From positions 1 to 64,000 of the forward strand of contig JAJRVQ010000099.1 of the NCBI GenBank assembly GCA_024277255.1: DNA of 64,000 nt, in the 5' to 3' direction. Source of the DNA: Acidobacteriota bacterium. Its GTDB lineage: Bacteria > Acidobacteriota > Thermoanaerobaculia > Multivoradales > SZUA-115. The notes under the pieces are model-generated. The model made no database searches. It was not told where the DNA came from and was given only the letters and a program-made list of their open reading frames with translations. The position numbers were made by a program, and so were the translations under genes. This document shows, one piece after another, positions 49,670-59,301 of this stretch (positions within the stretch are counted from its first letter, which is position 1; each line of letters opens with the position of its first letter).

Positions 49670-51208
49670 CTACTTCTCCCAGCGGAAGATGGTCAGCGAA
49701 TGCGGTGGAAATTGGTACGAGAAGCTGCCGGTGGCGGCGAAAGGCGAAGTGACCGGGCTGACCCGCGTCGGGTTGGCGGCGTCGTTGCGCGAAGAAAAAC
49801 TCGGGCCGTTGAGCACCGTCACCGTACCGCTCACCCCGGGCGGTAGGGTCAAGGTGACGGGGGCATCGACCCGGTGGGTGAGGCTGCGGTTGACCACGAA
49901 CAGGGCGTAGGAATCCCCAGCCGCATCGCGGGTAGCCACGGCGTCGAGCATGGGAACATCGGTTTGACCGGAGAGCAGTTCGATCTCTCCCGAACTGAAC
50001 AGGGCGTCCTGCGGATTCACCGTCGTTTCCATCAGCAACTTGTCCGCCTCCCGCGCATACTCCTGATGGACGTAGAACTGCGGGTTGCGAAAGTGAACCC
50101 CGGCGTCTATCCCCACCAGGCTGCCGAACTGCGAGCCGGACAGAGACATGTGGTGGGCACCGTGGACGCGCTGGTGGCGCAGGAAGATGTGCATGACGCT
50201 GGCATTGAACAGCGCACAGGCCAGCGTCGGGTTGCGGGCGTAGGTCACATCGGGATCTTCGATCGTCTCGTCAGGAAAGAAGATTCCGTCGTATTCGGTG
50301 ACGTAGATCGGGATCAGCTTGCCCAGCTTCTCCAGCTGGTTTTCGAGCACCGTCATCGACTGCTCGACCGCCTTGGTGCCGCCGAGCATCGCGGTGAACA
50401 GGTATTCGTCGCTCGGCACGGTGCCGTCGGGCAGCCAGCCGTAGAGCGGAAAGTAGGCGTTGTGCACACTGATGCCGTCGACGTAAGGGCCGGCGAGGCC
50501 CAGCACCACCGAGTTCCAGAAACTGTCCTGTTCCTCCGGGCCGATGACGCCGGCGGCGAAGATCTTCGCGAAGGGCGACTGCTGCCGGATGGCCGCCGCG
50601 TAGTCGATCACCTTGCGGGCGTAGACATCGGGCGGCAAGCCGACGAGACCGTTGGTGCCGATCCCCTCGAAGTAGATCTCGTTACCCACCTCCCAGTGGG
50701 TGACCGGGAAGCCGCGCGAGGTGAAAAAGGCGGCCCAGGCCACCGCTTCTTCGACGCTACCGCTGCCGCTGTTGGCGGTGACGAAGGGCACCGCTTTGAG
50801 CGCCACCGAGATCTGGATGAACTCCTCGGGGCCGATCACCGGCTTGTAGAACTCGTCGATGTAACCGCTCGACTGCAAGGGGCGCCGCCCCTGCGGACCC
50901 AGCGCCTGCCACCAGTGGTAGAAGTCGGCGGCGGTGCCTCCCGGGTAGCGCAGGGTGGTCACCTTGGCTTCGTCGACCATCTCCACGATCTGGCGGTCGA
51001 TGGAGCCGAACTCATCGATGATCCCTTCGCCCCGTTCGATGGTTTGCAGGTTCTGGCCGAAGAGGAATTCGGGGATGGCGCGCACGATCTTGGTGAAATC
51101 GACATCGATGGTGCTGGTCGCCGTCGGCTGCGCCGTCGCCGGCCAGGCCAGGCAGAGGAGGCACAGGAGGAGGAGAGGGCGAACTCTTCCGCTACGGGTG
51201 CGCATCAT
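49670..51208 (-). CDS. Secreted glycosidase-like protein (alpha-L-arabinofuranosidase type), copy 2
   Basis: The ATG at 51208 is coupled to the upstream giant gene by a 4-base overlap; the longer open frame upstream is a shadow. The 512-residue protein has a signal peptide (RPLLLLCLLCLAWPATAQ) and a (beta/alpha)8 glycosidase core. The acid/base candidate is Glu in HWEVGNEIYF and the nucleophile candidate is Glu in IYVTEYDGIFF. The TLRYPGGTAADFYHWWQALG region is shared with the 55524-57176 protein. A C-terminal beta-sandwich closes it. It could trim or remodel the polysaccharide made by the operon. Confidence 0.75.
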   Translation of the reverse strand: MMRTRSGRVRPLLLLCLLCLAWPATAQPTATSTIDVDFTKIVRAIPEFLFGQNLQTIERGEGIIDEFGSIDRQIVEMVDEAKVTTLRYPGGTAADFYHWWQALGPQGRRPLQSSGYIDEFYKPVIGPEEFIQISVALKAVPFVTANSGSGSVEEAVAWAAFFTSRGFPVTHWEVGNEIYFEGIGTNGLVGLPPDVYARKVIDYAAAIRQQSPFAKIFAAGVIGPEEQDSFWNSVVLGLAGPYVDGISVHNAYFPLYGWLPDGTVPSDEYLFTAMLGGTKAVEQSMTVLENQLEKLGKLIPIYVTEYDGIFFPDETIEDPDVTYARNPTLACALFNASVMHIFLRHQRVHGAHHMSLSGSQFGSLVGIDAGVHFRNPQFYVHQEYAREADKLLMETTVNPQDALFSSGEIELLSGQTDVPMLDAVATRDAAGDSYALFVVNRSLTHRVDAPVTLTLPPGVSGTVTVLNGPSFSSRNDAANPTRVSPVTSPFAATGSFSYQFPPHSLTIFRWEK

Positions 51209-54200
51209 GGTGTTTCCATCTCCAGGTCGGTTCTGACTCCGTGCGGGCCGTAGAAGAAGAACTGGGCGGTGCGCGCCCGCGCGGCGAGGTTGGCCAACCA
51301 CCACTCGCCGCTCCACGAGTCGCCGTCGATGGCGAAGGGGAAGTAGCGCGGCAACTCGGGAGCCGAGCGCGCCTCCGGGTCGAGAGCCGGGAAGCCGGCG
51401 GCGAGGATCTCTCCACGGCTGTTGACCGTATGGGTCACCCCGACGCCGTCGAGCGCCGGCGAACAGGTGGCGAGGATCACGCCGCGAAAACCGCCACCCA
51501 CGCCGGGGAAGAGAGTTCCGGCCAGCACCGTTCGCTGCTCTCCGGCAGGGACGCTCAGCGAGGTCGAGTCCACCGCGGCGCCATCGAGGTCGCGCAAGAT
51601 CACGTTGACGGCCACCGCCGCCGCATTGCGGTTGGTGAGCACAAAGCCGGAATCGCGCAAGGCGAGATCCACCGGCGCCAGGAAGGCCGTACCGAGCCGC
51701 GACGGCGGCAGGCTGCGCGGTAGAACCATCGGCCCGGCGGTGGAAGTTCCGACGACTTGCTCTTCGAGAAGTTGTACCAGGGGAGCGGCCTCGCTCTTGT
51801 CCGCGTGGATCCTCACTTGCGCTACCGGCAGCGTCCCGGAAGCGGCGGCGGCAGACTCGAATTCCCACAGGAAGTAGCCGCCGACGGCAATGGCGTAGTT
51901 GGTGCTGGCCGCTCCTCCCCCCACCAGGGCCAGCGGCGCTCCGGCGTCGTCGAGGAGATCGACGCTGCCGGTGATGGGGACCGGGTGCGGGTTGAGCAGG
52001 GCCAGGCGGTGGGTGGTGCCGGCGGTCGGCAGCAGCACCTGCACGGCGGGTGAGCGGGGCACCCCCTGATCGCCGGCGAGGAACCTCGGGCTGAGAAGCG
52101 GATCCAAGAAGGTGGTGGGCCGCAGGTTCTCCTGCACCGTCTGCACCGATACCACCAGCGCCGCCTCGGCGAAGATCGACAACATCCCCTGGTAGGGATC
52201 GGGAAGCAACAGCTCGTCGTTGAGGATCAGGTTGCGCCAGCCCTTCGCCGGCACCGTCACCACGCCGAAGCGGGCGACGATTCCGCCCCCGGTACTGTCG
52301 CGCAGGAGCAAGTCGACCGAGGTATCCCGCGGGAAGGGGTTGAACAGCACCACCCGCGTCTGGCCCGCCGGCTCACCGCCCGCCCCCGAGCTGCCGCGGA
52401 CGAAGGCATGGGTGGTCAGCCGCGGCTCGGCCGGGGCCAGAGCGAACTCGGTGGTGACCACGCCGTCGATCGTTCCCCGAACGAGTTGCATCGCCTGCGG
52501 CACCGAAGCTCCGGGATCGGCGTGGATTTCAAGGCCCGCCTGGCGAGGCGCATCGCGCAGTCCGGCGCTGCGCACCGAGCGGGCGGCGCCCCGTTTGACC
52601 ACCAGCGAGCGCACCGTCTTGATGAAGTGCGCCGTCAGATCGGTGAGGAAGGTATCGCGGCGCACCAGCAACGAGTGCTCGCGTGGCCGCAGGTCGCTCC
52701 ACCGATCGAAGACGAGAACCTCGGGGGCGAACGGCTCGACATCGACCCACTCCTCCACCGCCACCGTGTGCTGAGTGTCGTTGTCCCAGGTCCGCACGAC
52801 CGGCGAGGTCAGCGTCTTGCCGTCGACGGTCACCGCCAGCCCCGGAGGCTCGGTCTTGATCTCGAGACGCAAGGGCTCGAAGTCGGCCGAGACGGCGCGC
52901 GGCTGATCGATCACCGCGAAGCCGAGGATCGATTGGCTGCCGCTGAGGTTGCCGGTAAAACCAGTGAAACGGTGATCCGGATCGGGCTGGGCGATCAGCG
53001 AGACGAAACTCCCCGCCTCGTAGAAGCCGTCCGGCGAAGCCGGCTCGGTGAGGATCATGCCGCCCACCGGCGGCGGTGAATCGGTGCGCAAGCGGAAGAG
53101 TTGGCGAATGGCGGCGGTCAGCGCGGTGTTGGTGCCGTCGCTGGTCGCGACGTGCGCCAGGGCGCCGCCGTCGCTCCAGGCGACGAATTCCTGGCGGCTG
53201 TCGGCCGTTTGCAGCAGGTAGGCCTCGACCTGGTGTTCGATGCCCGCCGGCCAGATATTGAAGTAGGGAGTGGTGACCAACTGTCCGTCGATGAGCAGCT
53301 GCTGCCCGGGCGGAATCGTGTCGATGGCCGTCAACTCTCCCAGCGACAGTCGGAAAACCCCACGCCCGACAGTACCGGCAAAGAGGCCGCCGTCCGCGGC
53401 GCGCAGCGACTGCACCCCCACGGCGGTCAGCCCCTGATCGAATCGTGACCAGGTGAAGCCATCGTTGCCGGAGCGCCAGATACCGCGTGCCGTCGCCGCG
53501 AAGAGCACTCCGAAGTCATCCTTGAGCAGATCGTTGACGGCGGGCAGCCCCTGCGGCGTGATCTCGTCCCAGTCGACCCCGAAGTTGAACGACTTGAAGG
53601 CCCTGCCCTGGCGCGAAGCGGTGTCGATCCCGCCGACGTAGATCACGTTCTCCGCCGCCGGATCGAGGAAGATCGAGGTCAACTGCAATCCCGGGCCGGG
53701 ATCGACCGGCAGCAGGCTGGTGTCGATGTTGTCCCGCTTGTAGAGCACGCCGCCGTCGCGCAGGGTGAAATAGACGCGGTCGAAATCCACCGGTGAGGAG
53801 GCGATCTCGATGATCTCCGGCGAGCCCAGTTCACTGAATGTGGTCCAGGTAAGACCGGCATCGGTCGACTCGAAGAGCTGCAAACGACCGGTGTAGAGGG
53901 TGTCGAGCAACAACGGGTTGGGCTCGATGGGCAGCCGATCGGCACTCTGCTGCAACAGGTCGAGCCCCTGTTCGATCTGCTGGAAGCTGCCGCCGTCGTC
54001 GATCGAGCGATAGATCCCGCCCTTCCACTCCGACAAGAAGATCCTATCGGGGACAAAGGGATCGAAACTCACCGCTCCGATCGGCGAACGATCTCCGTAC
54101 AGCAGGCTCCACGTCGGCTGCCCGCCGATTCCCCGCTGCAGCCCCGAATCCGCGCTGCCGATGAGCAGTTTGGGAGGCGAATCGGTGGACGTGTCGAGCG

Positions 54201-55458
54201 ACAGCACGCGAGTGGCCGCCAAACCGTCGTTGCGCGCAGTGACGCTCGACCAGGCGGCGTCGAGTTCGCTCACCCCGCCCGAACCCGCGATCATCGCCCC
54301 GCCCGCCGTCAACTTGATCTCATGCACCTCCCAGGGTTCGGTACCGAGTACCGTCCAGCTGGAGCCGCCGTCGGTCGAGCGGTAGAGCCGGTCGCCACCG
54401 ACCAGCAGCCGCTGGTCGTCCATGGGGTCGATCGCCAGGGCCTGCGCATAGCCGCAGGAGTTGATCTCCGGGCAGAAATCGGGTGCATTGGCCAAGGGTT
54501 GAAAGCTCTGTCCGCCGTCGGTCGAGCGCAGCAGCAGGACACGGTCGGTCTGATTGAAGCCGGCCAGCACCTGGACGCTGGCGTAGAGCAGCCCCGGCGT
54601 CTGGCTGGAGAGGGCCAGGGCGGCGGTGCCGGCACCGTTGACATCGCTCACCAACAGCGGCCAGTCGGCCAGCGGCTGCCAGCTCTCGCCCCGGTCGTCA
54701 CTGCGGTAGAGGCCCTGCCGACCGGCGGCGAGCAGGCCGTCGGCGCTGAACGGGTCGCGAACCAAGGCGGAGATGGCGTCGCCGCCCAGCCGATCCGAGA
54801 AGGTGACGCCGCCATCGAGCGAAAGCTGCACACCGAGGTCGCTCGCCGAGAGCAACCGCCCCGGCTCCTCCTCCCAGAAGAGGAGGGTCGAAATATAACG
54901 CAAGCTCTGCCCGTCGGCCGACTCCTGCCAACTCGCCCCGCCGTCGGTCGAACGCAAGATGCCGATCCCGGCCTCCACCGAGCCGCCGTCGGTGATGCCG
55001 CCGGTGCCGGCGATGATCGTCTGTGCATCATTGGGGTCGAAAGCCAGCGCGCTGATCGGCACCGTTCCCAGCCACGGGGCGACCGAGGTCCAGTTCAAGC
55101 CGCCGTCCACCGAACTCCACATCGCCCCCGCCGGCGTGCCGGCGAACAGATGATCGGGATCGTCCGGGGCGACCGCCAAGGCGGTGACTCTGCCACCGAG
55201 ATCGAAGGGCCCCAGTTCGGTCCACGAAATTGGGTTGATCGTCGCGGCGTTGCAGGCCATCAGCTGACAGGTCGGGGTGCAGCAATCGCCCGCCATCAGA
55301 TTGCCGTCATCACAAGCTTCGCCCGCATCGAGGACGCCATTGCCGCAACTTCCCCCGGCCACTGCCCCTTGCGGCAGCAGAGCCAGCAGCAACCAAAGGC
55401 AGCCGAAAAGAATCGGCGACCGGCGGCGACTCTCCGCGGAGTGGGGAAAGACTGTCAT
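51205..55458 (-). CDS. Giant secreted BNR/sortilin-like beta-propeller protein in the polysaccharide operon
   Basis: The ATG at 55458 gives a signal peptide (RRRSPILFGCLWLLLALLPQ) and 1417 residues; a TTG at 55527 that overlaps the upstream stop is an alternative. A Cys-rich repeat of DUF4215 style follows (CGNGVLDAGEACDDGN). Long arrays of BNR repeats then run to about residue 700 (LYRSTDGGSSWTVLG, SDDRGESWQPL, LRSTDGGASW), forming one or two propellers. Several Ig-like beta domains make up the rest. BNR arrays often bind glycans or act as scaffolds, and sialidase catalytic residues are not apparent. It lies between the two glycosidase-like genes, to which it is coupled. Confidence 0.75.
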   Translation of the reverse strand: MTVFPHSAESRRRSPILFGCLWLLLALLPQGAVAGGSCGNGVLDAGEACDDGNLMAGDCCTPTCQLMACNAATINPISWTELGPFDLGGRVTALAVAPDDPDHLFAGTPAGAMWSSVDGGLNWTSVAPWLGTVPISALAFDPNDAQTIIAGTGGITDGGSVEAGIGILRSTDGGASWQESADGQSLRYISTLLFWEEEPGRLLSASDLGVQLSLDGGVTFSDRLGGDAISALVRDPFSADGLLAAGRQGLYRSDDRGESWQPLADWPLLVSDVNGAGTAALALSSQTPGLLYASVQVLAGFNQTDRVLLLRSTDGGQSFQPLANAPDFCPEINSCGYAQALAIDPMDDQRLLVGGDRLYRSTDGGSSWTVLGTEPWEVHEIKLTAGGAMIAGSGGVSELDAAWSSVTARNDGLAATRVLSLDTSTDSPPKLLIGSADSGLQRGIGGQPTWSLLYGDRSPIGAVSFDPFVPDRIFLSEWKGGIYRSIDDGGSFQQIEQGLDLLQQSADRLPIEPNPLLLDTLYTGRLQLFESTDAGLTWTTFSELGSPEIIEIASSPVDFDRVYFTLRDGGVLYKRDNIDTSLLPVDPGPGLQLTSIFLDPAAENVIYVGGIDTASRQGRAFKSFNFGVDWDEITPQGLPAVNDLLKDDFGVLFAATARGIWRSGNDGFTWSRFDQGLTAVGVQSLRAADGGLFAGTVGRGVFRLSLGELTAIDTIPPGQQLLIDGQLVTTPYFNIWPAGIEHQVEAYLLQTADSRQEFVAWSDGGALAHVATSDGTNTALTAAIRQLFRLRTDSPPPVGGMILTEPASPDGFYEAGSFVSLIAQPDPDHRFTGFTGNLSGSQSILGFAVIDQPRAVSADFEPLRLEIKTEPPGLAVTVDGKTLTSPVVRTWDNDTQHTVAVEEWVDVEPFAPEVLVFDRWSDLRPREHSLLVRRDTFLTDLTAHFIKTVRSLVVKRGAARSVRSAGLRDAPRQAGLEIHADPGASVPQAMQLVRGTIDGVVTTEFALAPAEPRLTTHAFVRGSSGAGGEPAGQTRVVLFNPFPRDTSVDLLLRDSTGGGIVARFGVVTVPAKGWRNLILNDELLLPDPYQGMLSIFAEAALVVSVQTVQENLRPTTFLDPLLSPRFLAGDQGVPRSPAVQVLLPTAGTTHRLALLNPHPVPITGSVDLLDDAGAPLALVGGGAASTNYAIAVGGYFLWEFESAAAASGTLPVAQVRIHADKSEAAPLVQLLEEQVVGTSTAGPMVLPRSLPPSRLGTAFLAPVDLALRDSGFVLTNRNAAAVAVNVILRDLDGAAVDSTSLSVPAGEQRTVLAGTLFPGVGGGFRGVILATCSPALDGVGVTHTVNSRGEILAAGFPALDPEARSAPELPRYFPFAIDGDSWSGEWWLANLAARARTAQFFFYGPHGVRTDLEMETP

Positions 55459-55523
55459 TCTGCGTCTCGGTTCCGCAGCCAGTTTACCTGACCGCCGTCT
55501 GCCTGACTGTGGTGGTGAGCCGT

Positions 55524-57176
55524 TCAACGTTTCGCCTCCAGACTCAGAATCGAAGCGGGGGGCAGCTTCACTTCGAAGCGGGAAGCCAACGAACAGGCGA
55601 ACGGTCGCGGTTGGATCTCGTCGCCGGAGGCGAGGGTCGAGCGGGTCAGAGCCGGGCCATTGAGCGCCGTCGCTGCGCTTGCGCTCAGCAGCTGGCAGTT
55701 GAGCGCTTTGGGCTCGAAGCCTTCAAGCTCGACGCTGGTGGTCAGCGTTCGATCGAGACTACGATTGACCAGAATGGCGGTCAGCCGCCTCCCCTCGGCG
55801 CTGCGGCTGGCGCTCACCACCAGGTCAGGGACCCCGCGGCGCGCCTTGACCAAACCGACCTGACCGGCGCTAAAGGTGGGTGAGTCGACCCGGGTTTCCA
55901 CCATCCGATGCTCGAAACGGTGGGCATAGAGCCAGTAGAGATAATAGGTCGGCGTGCGCACCAGCCCTCGTTCGGTGTCGGTCAGCAGGCTGCCGTACCA
56001 GCGGTGAATCGGATTGGTGTAGCAGGTCATGAAGACCGAGGGCTCGGCGAAGATCACGTCGAAGAACGAGGCCACATAGAGGGCTGCGGCCAGCGTGCGC
56101 GAGTGGTCGACATAGGCGGCGTGGCGGCCCGGCCGGCCGCTGAGACCGAAGAGCGGACCGTGCTCGGTGATGGCGATGGGCACACCGCGGTTCTGCGGCG
56201 ACAGCTGCGCCACCTTGGCTTCGATCTCGCGCAGATTCTCTCGCACCTGCTCCGCCGCCGCGAAGGTCGCCCGGTAGACGGCCGAGCGCTGGCGCGGGTT
56301 GTCGAGGTCGAAGCCGTCGTCGATGATCACCGGAGCGTAGCCGTTGTGCACCGCCAGAAAATCGACCTTCGTCTTCAAGGCGCGCAGCATGCGCTCGCTC
56401 CAATCCCGGTTGCCCTCGGGAGCCAGCGGAAAAGCACCGGTATCGAAGTGAGCCAGTGCCCCAACCTGGGCACCCGGCAGGGCCTTGCGGATGGCGCGAC
56501 GGAAGGCCGGATAGTCCTTGGCGTAGCGCTCCGGCGGGTGGTAGATGGCTCGCCCGTTGGGAGCATCGGCATTGGGGTCGGCCAGGTAGATCTCGTTGCC
56601 TACTTCCCAGTAGCGCGCCTCGATCCGCGCCTTGGCCAGCCCGCGCGCCCAACCACCCGCCATGGCGGCCGAGCCGGTCCCGTAGTTGGCGGTGATCAGC
56701 GCTTCGGCCCCGGTGGCCTGCAACAGGGCGGCGAACTCCGGAGTGCCGAAACGGTGTTTCTCCGCCTTGCCGGTGAAGGCATTGACACCCTCTTTGCGGC
56801 TACGTGGCCGGCCAAAGCCGTCGCGCCAGTTGTAGTAGTCAGCGTGGATTCCACCCGGAAAACGAAACAGCGGTATATCCAACGGCTGCAACAGCTCGAC
56901 CACCTCGGAGCGCAGCTTCGGCCGCTCGCTGTCGAGCAAGCCGTTGCCGTTGTCCACCCACTCGATGTGCATGCCGAAGAGCAACGGATTGATCTCGTGC
57001 TTCAGCACTTCCGCGTCGATGCGGACCCGGGCGGTGCCATCTTGCGGCGGCGGCTCAGGAATCGGCGTCACCGAGCAACCACCCACCATCGACGCCAGCG
57101 CCAACAGCAACAGCAGCGGCGCCAGCGGGTGAGCGGCGACACCGCGCAGCAGGGACCGGTAGTGAATCACTCTCAT
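55524..57176 (-). CDS. Lipoprotein glycosidase-like protein (alpha-L-arabinofuranosidase type), copy 1
   Basis: The 550-residue protein has a lipoprotein signal (LLLLLALASMVGGCS, lipid on the Cys) and a glycosidase core. LFRFPGGIHADYYNWRDGFG matches the start of the copy at 49670-51208. The acid/base candidate is Glu in YWEVGNEIYL and the nucleophile candidate is Glu in IAITEHGPLFG. A C-terminal beta-domain follows. The start overlaps the stop of the upstream glycosyltransferase (ATGA coupling), so membrane-anchored hydrolase and sugar transferase are made together. Its likely role is processing or turnover of the exported glycan. Confidence 0.75.
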   Translation of the reverse strand: MRVIHYRSLLRGVAAHPLAPLLLLLALASMVGGCSVTPIPEPPPQDGTARVRIDAEVLKHEINPLLFGMHIEWVDNGNGLLDSERPKLRSEVVELLQPLDIPLFRFPGGIHADYYNWRDGFGRPRSRKEGVNAFTGKAEKHRFGTPEFAALLQATGAEALITANYGTGSAAMAGGWARGLAKARIEARYWEVGNEIYLADPNADAPNGRAIYHPPERYAKDYPAFRRAIRKALPGAQVGALAHFDTGAFPLAPEGNRDWSERMLRALKTKVDFLAVHNGYAPVIIDDGFDLDNPRQRSAVYRATFAAAEQVRENLREIEAKVAQLSPQNRGVPIAITEHGPLFGLSGRPGRHAAYVDHSRTLAAALYVASFFDVIFAEPSVFMTCYTNPIHRWYGSLLTDTERGLVRTPTYYLYWLYAHRFEHRMVETRVDSPTFSAGQVGLVKARRGVPDLVVSASRSAEGRRLTAILVNRSLDRTLTTSVELEGFEPKALNCQLLSASAATALNGPALTRSTLASGDEIQPRPFACSLASRFEVKLPPASILSLEAKR

Positions 57177-58300
57177 GGCTCCTCTTCCCTAACGTCCCGG
57201 CAGGCTTCCCCGTAGACCTCGATAAACCGCCGGGTCATCACTGCGAGGGAAAACTGACGCTCGAAGGCGGCGCGAGCGGCGCGGGCGCGGGCTTGGGCCA
57301 AGGTGCGATCACCGAGCAGAAGCAGAATAGCCTCGGCCATCGCCTGGGGATCGTCGCGCGGCACGATCTGCGCCTCTTCGCCGCCGACCGCGTCCAGGCA
57401 ACCGGGCACATCGGTGGTGACGATCGCTCGCTTGGCGGCCATGTATTCGAGCAAGACGAAGGGCAACCCCTCCCAGCGCGAGGAGAGCACGGCGACGTCG
57501 AAGAGCGGCAAGAAGGGCAAGCCGGAGCGCCCGCCGACCCAGCGCAGACGCGGCCCGAGCCCCAACTCGCTGCTCAGCGCATGCATCTGCGCCTCCAACT
57601 CACCGGTACCGACGATCACGAAGCGGGCCTTCGGTGCCTCCTTGGCGACCTGCGCCAGGGCGCGCAAGAAGACATCGATACCCTTCTGTACGTGCAACCT
57701 GCCGACCAGGCCGACGATCGGTTCGCCCTCTCTCCAGCCACTATCGTGCCGTGCCGCTTCGACCTCTTCAGCCGAAGCGGTCGGTTCCGGGATGCCGTAG
57801 TAGACCAGTTCGATCTGACGCTCGGCGGCGTAGCCGCCCTGCCGGAGCCGCTCGGCATCGGCGGAAGAGACCGGAATCACCCGGTCGGCGCGCCGGCAGA
57901 CAGCCCGCTCGGCAAGGCGCCGCAGGCCGATGGTCGAGCGGCCGTAGTTGTGGTCATGGAAGCCGTGTTGGTGATAGAGCAGAGGTGCCTTGAGACCGAA
58001 GAAGGAGCGGGCCAGGGTGCAATAGGCCGCCGCCACCAGGCCGTGCGCGTGGACCACGTCGATACCCTCGCGGCGCACCATCCGCGCCACCGCCCGCGCC
58101 GGGCCGGGACGAAACCGTTTGTCGAAGGCGACCGGATGGACCGGCGTACCCAAAGCACGAGCAGCGGCGACCAGCGGCCCGCCATCGCGGCAACTCAGGT
58201 GAGTTTCGACCTCGCTGCCGCGCGCACCCATCAACAGGTTGCGCACCGCCGCTTGACCGCCGCCGAGGTAGGACTTGTCGATGACGTGCAACACCTTCAT
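57173..58300 (-). CDS. Glycosyltransferase, GT4 family
   Basis: The ATG at 58300 overlaps the stop of the preceding GT2 gene (ATGA), which fixes the start; the longer frame is a shadow. The 375-residue GT-B protein has an N-terminal VLHVIDKSYLGGGQAAVRNL loop, a VVHAHGLVAAAYCTLA segment, VGLVGRLHVQKGIDVFLRAL, and the E-x7-E signature SRWEGLPFVLLEYMAAKRAI followed by TTDVPGCLDAV. It probably extends the repeat unit. The sugar specificity is not readable. Confidence 0.9.
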   Translation of the reverse strand: MKVLHVIDKSYLGGGQAAVRNLLMGARGSEVETHLSCRDGGPLVAAARALGTPVHPVAFDKRFRPGPARAVARMVRREGIDVVHAHGLVAAAYCTLARSFFGLKAPLLYHQHGFHDHNYGRSTIGLRRLAERAVCRRADRVIPVSSADAERLRQGGYAAERQIELVYYGIPEPTASAEEVEAARHDSGWREGEPIVGLVGRLHVQKGIDVFLRALAQVAKEAPKARFVIVGTGELEAQMHALSSELGLGPRLRWVGGRSGLPFLPLFDVAVLSSRWEGLPFVLLEYMAAKRAIVTTDVPGCLDAVGGEEAQIVPRDDPQAMAEAILLLLGDRTLAQARARAARAAFERQFSLAVMTRRFIEVYGEACRDVREEEP

Positions 58301-59301
58301 GCCAGCCCCACCAGAACCGCGGGATGGGTACGGCTTCGACGCTGGATCTGCCGCCGGGCGCGCAACGCCGCCGGCAATGCGGCCAGCGCTTGCGGGTAGG
58401 CGGCCAGGGCGCGCGGCGCGCGCACCGTCAAGAATACGAGACGGGCCAGTTCGAAGGGAATCAACCAGGGCAGCGACTTGACCAGGTTGAGGCCACGTTC
58501 GCACTTGACCATCACCAGGAAGCGATTGCGCACCACCAGCGTCTGCTCCCGCGCTCCTCGCTCGCCCCGGGCCTCGCGGCCCGGCATCCGCCGTAGCGCG
58601 TTGCGTCCGGCACGCCGGTGAGTCGCCGACAACTGCGGCAGGTAGCGGCAGCGCCAGCCACGCAGCCGCGCACGCCAGGAGAGATCGAGGTCGTCGTAGT
58701 AGGCGAAGAGAAGATCGTCGAGCGGCTGGCCGTCGACGCACACATCGCTCAACATGGCGCGCCGATGCAGCGCCACCGCACCACTGCATCCGGCGACATC
58801 CTCCTCCTGCTGATAGGCCGAAGCACTCGCCTCATCCCGACCGCGATCGTAGACGCGGCGGAAGCGGTCGATGAGCAGACCGGTGGAGTCCACCGTGCCG
58901 TCCGGGCGCACGAGAAGCGGCGCCACCGTCCCCACATCCGCCGGCTGCATGGCCAGCAGCCGCAGCGCCTTGGCGACGAAGTCGACGGGCAAGACGACAT
59001 CCGGGTTGAGGAAGAGAATCCACTCGCCGCGAGCGCGAGCGTAGAGCTGGTTGTTGCCCCCGGTGAAGCCATGGTTGGCCGCGGCGCGAACCAGCTCGGC
59101 GCGAAACTCAGCCCCGCGCCGGCTGCGCTCAAGGTCCAACCAGCAGGCGATCTTGTCGGCGCTGCCGTCCGTCGAAGCGTTGTCGAGCACCAACAACTCA
59201 AAATCGCCACAGCTCTGCAAGGAGAGACTCTCGAGACAGCTGTCGATCACCGAGGCGTGGTTCCAGGTCACGATCTGAACCGTAAGGCGAGGAGCGCTCA
59301 T
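58297..59301 (-). CDS. Glycosyltransferase, GT2 family (rhamnosyltransferase-like)
   Basis: This 334-residue protein has the GT-A fold: VQIVTWNHASVIDSCLESL at the start, LVLDNASTDGSADKI (DxD-type region begins), ILFLNPDVVLPVDFV and YYDDLDLSWRARLRGWRCRY, the DDLDLSWR segment being typical for rhamnosyltransferases of this type. A C-terminal amphipathic or membrane-associated helical part follows. Overlaps of four bases on both sides couple it to its neighbours. Rhamnose transfer is a family-level guess. Confidence 0.88.
   Translation of the reverse strand: MSAPRLTVQIVTWNHASVIDSCLESLSLQSCGDFELLVLDNASTDGSADKIACWLDLERSRRGAEFRAELVRAAANHGFTGGNNQLYARARGEWILFLNPDVVLPVDFVAKALRLLAMQPADVGTVAPLLVRPDGTVDSTGLLIDRFRRVYDRGRDEASASAYQQEEDVAGCSGAVALHRRAMLSDVCVDGQPLDDLLFAYYDDLDLSWRARLRGWRCRYLPQLSATHRRAGRNALRRMPGREARGERGAREQTLVVRNRFLVMVKCERGLNLVKSLPWLIPFELARLVFLTVRAPRALAAYPQALAALPAALRARRQIQRRSRTHPAVLVGLA

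Noticed and set aside
49670-51868. 732-residue version of the second glycosidase-like protein
   Set aside because: The extra 220 residues upstream are Arg/Gly-rich shadow sequence inside the BNR gene; the ATG at 51208 with signal peptide and 4-base overlap is the natural start.
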